Assembly: GCA_035525055.1 (NCBI GenBank)
Contig: DATLEZ010000147.1
Span: 1-47,110 of the forward strand
Reading direction: 5' to 3'
Source: DATEEG01 sp035525055
GTDB lineage: Bacteria; Actinomycetota; Acidimicrobiia; Spongiisociales; ZC4RG35
Length of the DNA: 47,110 nucleotides
Shown here: piece after piece, positions 41,671-47,110 of the stretch
Layout of the letters: every line of letters begins with the position of its first letter
Position numbering within the stretch: the stretch's first letter is position 1
Program-made: the position numbers and the translations under genes
The notes under the pieces: generated by a model
Told to the model about the DNA's origin: nothing
The model's database searches: none
The model's input: only the letters and a program-made list of their open reading frames with translations

Positions 41671-44600
41671 TTGACGGTCTCAGTGACCGACACCCGCGCA
41701 CCCCTGGATCCCACCGAATTCGGCCCCAACATGTGGCTCGTCGATGAGATGTACCGCCAGTTCCTCGACGATCCGGACTCGGTGAGTGAGGCCTGGCAGG
41801 AGTTCTTCGAGGACTACGAACCCCACTCGGCGGTATTGAAGAAGGCTGTTGGAACGCCGGACGCGGAGGCAGCGACGATCGGCGCTCCGGCTGAGACGCC
41901 GGACGCAAAGGAAGAGTCGCCAGACATAACGGCAGAGACGCCGGACGCAAAGGCAGAGACGCCAGACGCCAGACGCCAGACGCCAGAACTGGAAACTCGA
42001 CCGATCGAGCTTCAAGCCTCGAGCCCCCCGCCTCAAGCCTCAGAAGCTGAGACCTCAAACCTCAAGCCTCAAACCTCGAACCTCGAACCTCGAACCGACG
42101 CGCCTCAAACTGCTCCGCCCTCGGCCGACGGGCAACCGGTCTTCTCCCAACTCCGGGGGGCGGCCGCCGTCGTCGCCGAGCGGATGGAGGCCAGCCGCGA
42201 CATCCCCACCGCCACTTCGGTCCGCACCATCCCCGCCAAGCTCCTCGAGGTGAATCGCCAGATCATCAACAACCAGTTAAAGCGTCTCACTCAGGGTGGG
42301 AAGGTCAGTTTCACCCATTTGATCGGCTGGGCGATAGTGAAGGCCCTCAAAGAGGCGCCCGACCTCAACGTCGCATTCGCCGAGATCGATGGCAAGCCCC
42401 ACATCGTTCGCTACCCCCACATCGTTCTTGGCCTGGCGATCGACATGGAGCGGAAGGACGGCAGCCGTGGTTTGGTCGTCCCCAACATCAAGGCGGCACA
42501 GGCCCTCGGCTTCAAGCAGTTTTGGGTCATGTACGAGGAGTTGATTCACAAGGCCCGATCCAACCGGCTCAGCCCTGACGACTTCGCCGGAACCACGGCC
42601 ACCCTCACCAACCCCGGAACCATCGGCACCGTCCAGTCGGTGCCGCGGTTGATGCCCGACCAGGGTGTCATCATCGGCGTGGGAGCGATCAGCTATCCGC
42701 CGGAGTATCTGGCCGCGGATGCCGCGTTCCTAGCCCGTCAAGGAATCGGCCGCATCGTCACATTGACGTCGACGTACGACCACCGCGTAATCCAGGGCGC
42801 TCAATCGGGAGAGCTACTCGCCCGGATCCACTCCTTACTTCTTGGCGAGGGGGCGTTCTACGACGAGATTTTCGCTTCGCTGGCAATCCCCTACACGCCG
42901 GCCCGCTGGGCTACCGACGACAACCCTCCCATCGGAAGCCCGGACTGGGCCGACAAGCAGGCCAACGTCTCCCGGCTGATCAATGCTTATCGGGTCCGCG
43001 GTCATCTCATCGCCGACCTCGATCCCCTCCGCCAGAACCCACCGCGGATGTATCCCGAACTGGACCCGTTGTTCTACGGCCTCACCATCTGGGACCTCGA
43101 TCGCGACGTTGCTACGGGAGGTATCGAAGGCACTCAGGTGATGCCCCTGGGCACAGTGCTCGCCCGGCTGCGCGACGCCTATTGCCGGACCGCCGGCATC
43201 GAATACATGCATATGCAGGAGACCGACCAGAAGCGATGGATTCAGGAGCGGGTCGAAGTGCCGCGGGTAGAGCTCTCCCAAGATGAGAAGCGACGCATCC
43301 TTCGCAAGCTCAATCAGGCAGAAGCCTTCGAGCGCTTCCTCCACACGAAGTATGTCGGGCACAAGCGGTTCGGGCTCGAAGGCGCTGAATCCGTGATTCC
43401 GATGCTCGACTCGCTCCTCACGGCGGCGGCGGCGGCCGGAATGGAGGAGGCGGTCATGGGTATGGCCCATCGCGGGCGTCTCAACATCCTCGCCAATGTC
43501 ATTGGCAAGGACTACGACAAGATGTTCCGTGAGTTCGAGGGTGATCTCGATCCCGAGACCACCGGCGGCTCGGGTGACGTCAAATACCACCTCGGCTTCT
43601 CGGGCAAGTACGAAACCGCCGACGGCTCGATGGTCGGAGTGCAACTGGTCGCCAATCCGAGCCACCTGGAAGCGGTCGATCCAGTGCTGGAGGGTGTGGT
43701 CCGGGCCAAGCAGGAGAAAAGAGGTCCGCAGGGTCACAAGCAGGTGCTGCCAATCCTGATCCACGGCGACGCTGCATTTGCCGGTCAGGGCGTTGTCGTC
43801 GAGACATTCCACCTTTCCCAGCTGCGGGGCTACCGGACCGGGGGGACGGTTCACATTGTCATCAACAACCAGGTGGGCTTCACCACATCAACCCTCGATG
43901 CCCGCTCGAGCTTTTACGCCACCGACGTCGCCAAGACCGTGGCCGCTCCGATCATCCACGTCAACGGCGACGACCCCGAGGCGGTATGGCGAGTGGCACA
44001 GCTCGCGTTCGCGTTCCGGGGGGCGTTCAACCGCGACGTCGTGATCGACATGATTTGTTACCGGCGCCGAGGGCACAACGAGGGCGACGAGCCGTCCTAC
44101 ACGCAGCCGTTGATGTACAAGCTGATCGACCAGATGCGCTCTGTGCGAAAGCTGTACATGGAACGACTCGTCAACACCGGCGACATCTCGGTCGAAGACG
44201 GTGAGGCGTTACTCCAGGAGTTCCATGAGTTCCTTGACCGCGCTTTTCAGGAGACTAAGCAGTCCGCCCCGGCCCCGCCGCCCCAACGCATTCAACCAAT
44301 GGGCGGAGAAGAGCCGGTTACCGCCGTGTCTTTCGAGGAGCTCGACGAGGTCCTTCGATTCTGCACCGTTCCTCCCGCGGACTTCACGGTCCACCCGAAA
44401 CTGGTCAAGATGATCGACGAGAGGGCGAATTCCATTTCGGTCGGGGCGATCGACTGGGGTACGGCCGAGACACTGGCGATCGGATCAATAGCCCGCCAGG
44501 GATTGCCGGTTCGCCTGGCCGGTGAGGACTCCCGGCGCGGAACCTTCAGCCACCGTCACGCCGAGCTGACCTGTTACGAAACCGGCGTGGAGTGGACGCC

Positions 44601-45462
44601 GTTGCAGCTCCTAACGGCCGGGGTCACCAGAGTGCGCGTAGTCGACTCGCCGTTGTCAGAATTTGCCGCAGTCGGGTTCGAGTACGGCTACTCGGTCGAG
44701 TGGCACGAGGCCTTCGTCGCCTGGGAGGCGCAGTTCGGCGATTTCGGCAACGGCGCCCAGGTCATCATCGACCAGTTCATTGCCGCCGGCGAGGCCAAGT
44801 GGGGCCAGCAGTCAGGTCTGACACTGCTCCTTCCGCATGGATACGAAGGTCAGGGGCCCGAGCACTCTTCCGGGCGCATCGAGCGCTTCCTCGGGTTGTG
44901 CGCCAACGAGAACATGAGAGTCGTGGTGCCGAGCACCACCGGGCAGTATTTCCACCTTCTGCGGCGTCAGGCCCTGCTCCGCCCCCGGAAACCCCTGATC
45001 ATCTTCACCCCCAAGTCGTTGCTGCGCACTAAGGAGTCGTTTTCCCCGGTTGAGGTCTTTACGACTGGTCGTTTCGAGCCGGTCCTGGAGGACGGGGTCG
45101 CGTCCACAGGAGCCCGGAGACTGGTGCTCTGCTCAGGAAAGGTCTACCACGACCTCGCCCGCCGCCGGGCTGAAGCCGAACTGACCGACGTTGCCATCGT
45201 GCGGCTCGCCCAGCTCTACCCTCCCGAAACCAGTGCGCTGTCGGACCTCGCTGCCCGACACCCGGGAGCCGAACTGGTCTGGTGTCAGGAAGAGCCGGAG
45301 AACATGGGGGCCTACAGGTTCCTGTGGTTTCACCTTCGTCAGATCTTTGGTCGCGAGCCGGCCTACGCGGGACGGAAAGCATCTGCCTCTCCGGCTACCG
45401 GGTCAAACAAGGTCCATCACGTGGAACAAGCCGCCCTGGTCAATTGGGCCTTAGGGCTCTAA
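41671..45462 (+). CDS. kgd: Multifunctional 2-oxoglutarate enzyme (KGD; E2o-E1o fusion)
   Basis: This 1263-residue TCA-cycle protein has an N-terminal helix like E1o (about 12-50, FGPNMWLVDEMYRQFLDDP), a low-complexity linker (about 62-150), a succinyltransferase core (about 160-400, with TATLTNPGTIGTVQSVPRL and DHRVIQGAQSGELL), and the thiamine-diphosphate E1o part (about 420-1263, with MAHRGRLNILANV, the TPP motif around GDDPEAVWRVA, and RRRGHNEGDEP). Such fused proteins decarboxylate 2-oxoglutarate and form succinyl-CoA with the PDH-type E3 in actinobacteria. The start is TTG 41671, or GTG 41683. The linker is made of 21-bp and 7-bp repeats (see separate entries). Confidence 0.95.
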   Translation: MTVSVTDTRAPLDPTEFGPNMWLVDEMYRQFLDDPDSVSEAWQEFFEDYEPHSAVLKKAVGTPDAEAATIGAPAETPDAKEESPDITAETPDAKAETPDARRQTPELETRPIELQASSPPPQASEAETSNLKPQTSNLEPRTDAPQTAPPSADGQPVFSQLRGAAAVVAERMEASRDIPTATSVRTIPAKLLEVNRQIINNQLKRLTQGGKVSFTHLIGWAIVKALKEAPDLNVAFAEIDGKPHIVRYPHIVLGLAIDMERKDGSRGLVVPNIKAAQALGFKQFWVMYEELIHKARSNRLSPDDFAGTTATLTNPGTIGTVQSVPRLMPDQGVIIGVGAISYPPEYLAADAAFLARQGIGRIVTLTSTYDHRVIQGAQSGELLARIHSLLLGEGAFYDEIFASLAIPYTPARWATDDNPPIGSPDWADKQANVSRLINAYRVRGHLIADLDPLRQNPPRMYPELDPLFYGLTIWDLDRDVATGGIEGTQVMPLGTVLARLRDAYCRTAGIEYMHMQETDQKRWIQERVEVPRVELSQDEKRRILRKLNQAEAFERFLHTKYVGHKRFGLEGAESVIPMLDSLLTAAAAAGMEEAVMGMAHRGRLNILANVIGKDYDKMFREFEGDLDPETTGGSGDVKYHLGFSGKYETADGSMVGVQLVANPSHLEAVDPVLEGVVRAKQEKRGPQGHKQVLPILIHGDAAFAGQGVVVETFHLSQLRGYRTGGTVHIVINNQVGFTTSTLDARSSFYATDVAKTVAAPIIHVNGDDPEAVWRVAQLAFAFRGAFNRDVVIDMICYRRRGHNEGDEPSYTQPLMYKLIDQMRSVRKLYMERLVNTGDISVEDGEALLQEFHEFLDRAFQETKQSAPAPPPQRIQPMGGEEPVTAVSFEELDEVLRFCTVPPADFTVHPKLVKMIDERANSISVGAIDWGTAETLAIGSIARQGLPVRLAGEDSRRGTFSHRHAELTCYETGVEWTPLQLLTAGVTRVRVVDSPLSEFAAVGFEYGYSVEWHEAFVAWEAQFGDFGNGAQVIIDQFIAAGEAKWGQQSGLTLLLPHGYEGQGPEHSSGRIERFLGLCANENMRVVVPSTTGQYFHLLRRQALLRPRKPLIIFTPKSLLRTKESFSPVEVFTTGRFEPVLEDGVASTGARRLVLCSGKVYHDLARRRAEAELTDVAIVRLAQLYPPETSALSDLAARHPGAELVWCQEEPENMGAYRFLWFHLRQIFGREPAYAGRKASASPATGSNKVHHVEQAALVNWALGL
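41894..41977 (+). repeat. 21-bp repeats inside kgd
   Basis: Four contiguous 21-bp units, each three heptamers starting AGACGCC or AGTCGCC (41894, 41915, 41936, 41957). The last unit collapses into AGACGCC repeated, the same word as GCCAGAC at 23409. The protein reads ETPDAKE, SPDITA, ETPDAKA, ETPDARR. Confidence 0.9.
42012..42094 (+). repeat. CCTCAAA/CCTCGAA heptamer tract inside kgd
   Basis: Clean units at 42053-42094: CCTCAAA, CCTCAAG, CCTCAAA, then CCTCGAA three times. More degenerate CTCAAGC/CTCGAGC units come before. Frame is kept, because three heptamers equal seven codons. The CTCAAGC word is shared with 9976-9989. Confidence 0.9.
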
Positions 45463-45505
45463 GCCCCGTATCTGGATGCGATCAATCGTCAGGTAGCTTC
45501 GGCGT

Positions 45506-46854
45506 ATGACGACCACGTGCCCGAGTTTCAGCGAGGCCGCTGTATGTGGGGTCATTGATCCTGGTGGTTGTGGTCTCTACTTGCTGTCGTCCTCATCGGA
45601 GCCATCCACCTTCCGTTTCCTTTCGAAGGCGATCACGCCTACTTCGCGGTTGTCGCCTCGGCAATGCAGGATGGGGCGCGTCTCTACGTCGACGCGTGGG
45701 ACATAAATCAGCCGGGATCTTCCTCTTCTACCCCGCGGCCGGCTCATCGTTCGGCTTCACGGAAATTGGGATACATCTCTTCGAACTGCTCTATTGGGTC
45801 GTGTTTCGGTGGTGTTGCGGGCCACCGTCGGCCGCCGCATGGCCAGCCCGGTCATTGCCGCGCTGCTCCCGATATTCACAATAGGTGGGTATTACCTGCT
45901 GTCCGATCGGGGGAAGCTGATGAAGGTCGAATCTCTAGCCGCTCTCCCGATCTTCCTGGCGATGTAGTTCGCCTATCGGTTCACGACTCAATCCAACAGG
46001 TGGTTGTTGTTCGCTTCAGGAGTGGCCGGGGGGATAGCGGTCTCGTTCAAGCTGGCCCTGGGCGTGGTGCTCATCCCGATATGGCTGTTGATTCTGTTCT
46101 TTCTGATCAAGGATCGCGACCGGGCGTGGTGGAAGGTCACGGGAGAGGCTATTTCGCTGGGCGTGCTCGGCGCGATGGTCCCGATCGATCTATTGGTGGC
46201 TCTCCTTAGTCGCTGGGGGATTCTGGACATCGCCATTGAAACTGCGTTCGTGTACCCGTTTCGGCACCTCGACGTTCCTGTTGCGCCAATGAGACGGCTG
46301 TTCACCGGCTTTAGATGGCTCGTCCTGGGCTTTGGGAGCGACGAGTCACCGGGGCTGGTGCCAACCGGAGGTCGAAGAGGATTCTGCTCGTCGGGATCAT
46401 TGTCATGGTGATTCCATCGGTGGTCTTTCTCATGAGCAGGTCAGCGACATTGGTGGCGGATGGACTTGCCCTAAATCCGACCCAGCGACTCGCCCTCCAA
46501 ACCACATTCAGCAACGGTTCCTACGGCCAGATCGCGGCCGACGTCGAGTTCCAGAAGTCACGCAGGAGCCTACAAGGACCGATCTTCGTAGTCGGTGACC
46601 CTGTCTACTACTGGCTAGCCGATCGCCGACACGCCATTGTCCAGCGCGGATGGACACTCGAGTATTACTTCCCCGAACAGTGGCGAGCCATGGCCGCGGA
46701 AGTCGACTCTCCTCTGCCCGTTTACGTGTTCGTGAGTCATGACTAGGAGGGATTGATCGGTCTCGACGGCGCCGAGTTCGCTGCTGTTCTTGAGGAGCGG
46801 TACGAATTTCTGCAGGAGTCGGAGACTGGTACCTGGTTCGAACAAACCGGTTGA
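45506..46854 (+). pseudogene. Decayed polytopic glycosyltransferase-like membrane protein
   Basis: Pieces of one membrane protein read in order through all three frames: SLLAVVLIGAIHLPFPFEGD and FAVVASAMQDGARLYVDAWD; then GIFLFYPAAGSSFGFTEIGI; then ALLPIFTIGGYYLLSDRGKL, a TAG at 45965-45967, and LFASGVAGGIAVSFKLALGV; then ILLVGIIVMVIPSVVFLMSR and GPIFVVGDPVYYWLADRRHA up to a TAG (46744-46746), after which the frame continues to TGA 46852-46854. Several frameshifts and two nonsense codons are needed. The layout (DGARLYVDAWDINQPG after the first helix) resembles GT39/ArnT-like or DUF2029-type glycosyltransferases. No function can remain. Confidence 0.75.
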
Positions 46855-46864
46855 TACCTTCAAC

Positions 46865-47110
46865 TCACGCTTCCAGGGGAGGCAGGTAGTGGGCCCTGTG
46901 GAAAACCCCACCACGCACCGTGACCTCCCAGGTTGATCCCTTCTTGCAATCGAAGTCCGACTTCAGGGTCATTCCCTTGTTGACCATCCAGTCCAGCACC
47001 GCCGGAATCACGTCGCCATGGGAACAAAGCACCGCGTTGGTCCCGATCAAGCTGCGCAGGAGGTCGCGGGTGGCCTTACCGCCCTCACCTTCGGCCAGGG
47101 CCGCGTGTTC
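46865..47110 (-). CDS. Histidine phosphatase-family protein, C-terminal part
   Basis: The last 81 codons of a minus-strand gene whose 5' end lies outside the window. The motif NAVLCSHGDVIPAVLDW contains the second conserved His of the histidine phosphatase superfamily (SixA/MutT1-like). The protein ends VFHRAHYLPPLEA. The N-terminal RHG motif and any Nudix domain are out of view, so whether this is a SixA-type or a MutT1-type fusion cannot be decided. Confidence 0.7.
   Translation of the reverse strand, partial: EHAALAEGEGGKATRDLLRSLIGTNAVLCSHGDVIPAVLDWMVNKGMTLKSDFDCKKGSTWEVTVRGGVFHRAHYLPPLEA

Noticed and set aside
41894..42094. CRISPR array
   Set aside because: The units are 7 or 21 bp without unique spacers and lie in an open reading frame; no cas genes are present.

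Overview
The window is a high-GC actinobacterial chromosome segment, most likely from an uncultured Acidimicrobiia-like lineage (taxon inferred from content). The main clues are: the order rpmG - hot-dog dehydratase - tRNA-Trp - secE - nusG - rplK - rplA, which matches the mycobacterial rpmG2-hadABC-trpT-secE layout; a polyphosphate-type glucokinase; a fused KGD-type 2-oxoglutarate enzyme; a PPOX/F420-type flavin-fold protein; a CBS-type cysteine/cystathionine synthase; and a secreted protein with three SLH repeats.

Layout. 1-6431: end of tuf, rpmG, a fused two-hot-dog dehydratase, an ECF sigma/zinc anti-sigma pair, tRNA-Trp, secE, nusG, rplK, rplA, a terminator and a roughly 780-nt gene-free leader, then rplJ-rplL. 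6439-12369: a frameshifted EamA transporter, an M1 aminopeptidase and gnd on the minus strand, with ppgK divergent from gnd. 12317-17578: a surface sugar-dehydrogenase-like SLH protein and hflX, followed by decayed duplicates of the hflX 3' end and of a signal-peptide gene, and a small hypothetical gene. 17678-22043: maeB, an HTH membrane protein, and a second ECF sigma/anti-sigma pair. 22044-22436: a gene-free stretch rich in hairpins, possibly a structured RNA. 22437-29873: cystathionine/cysteine synthase, ctaA, a YyaL-type thioredoxin-fold protein, a group 2 sigma factor, a CBS-domain protein with a poly-Asp tail, and a GMC oxidoreductase. 29877-35531: a HerA-like ATPase and a zinc-uptake locus divided between two divergent units around one Fur/Zur box. 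35577-47110: a heterodimeric ABC exporter, a PPOX protein, a membrane-anchored hypothetical, a stand-alone LigD-type polymerase, kgd, a wrecked membrane glycosyltransferase-like pseudogene, and the end of a histidine phosphatase.

The most unusual feature is not a gene. At least nine places carry short tandem arrays with a strict 7-bp period and several different unit sequences (CGGAAGT/GTCTTCC, ACGTTCT/GAACGTA, GCCAGAC, CTCAAGC/CCTCGAA, ACTCACC). Eight arrays lie between housekeeping genes, and several consist of two opposed arms that could fold into hairpins. The ninth lies inside the kgd reading frame, where it encodes a low-complexity linker. Other points of interest are the decayed tandem duplication beside hflX, the structured region at 22114-22380, the Zur box overlapping a start codon, and two genes (aminopeptidase and LigD-type polymerase) whose best start appears to be CTG.
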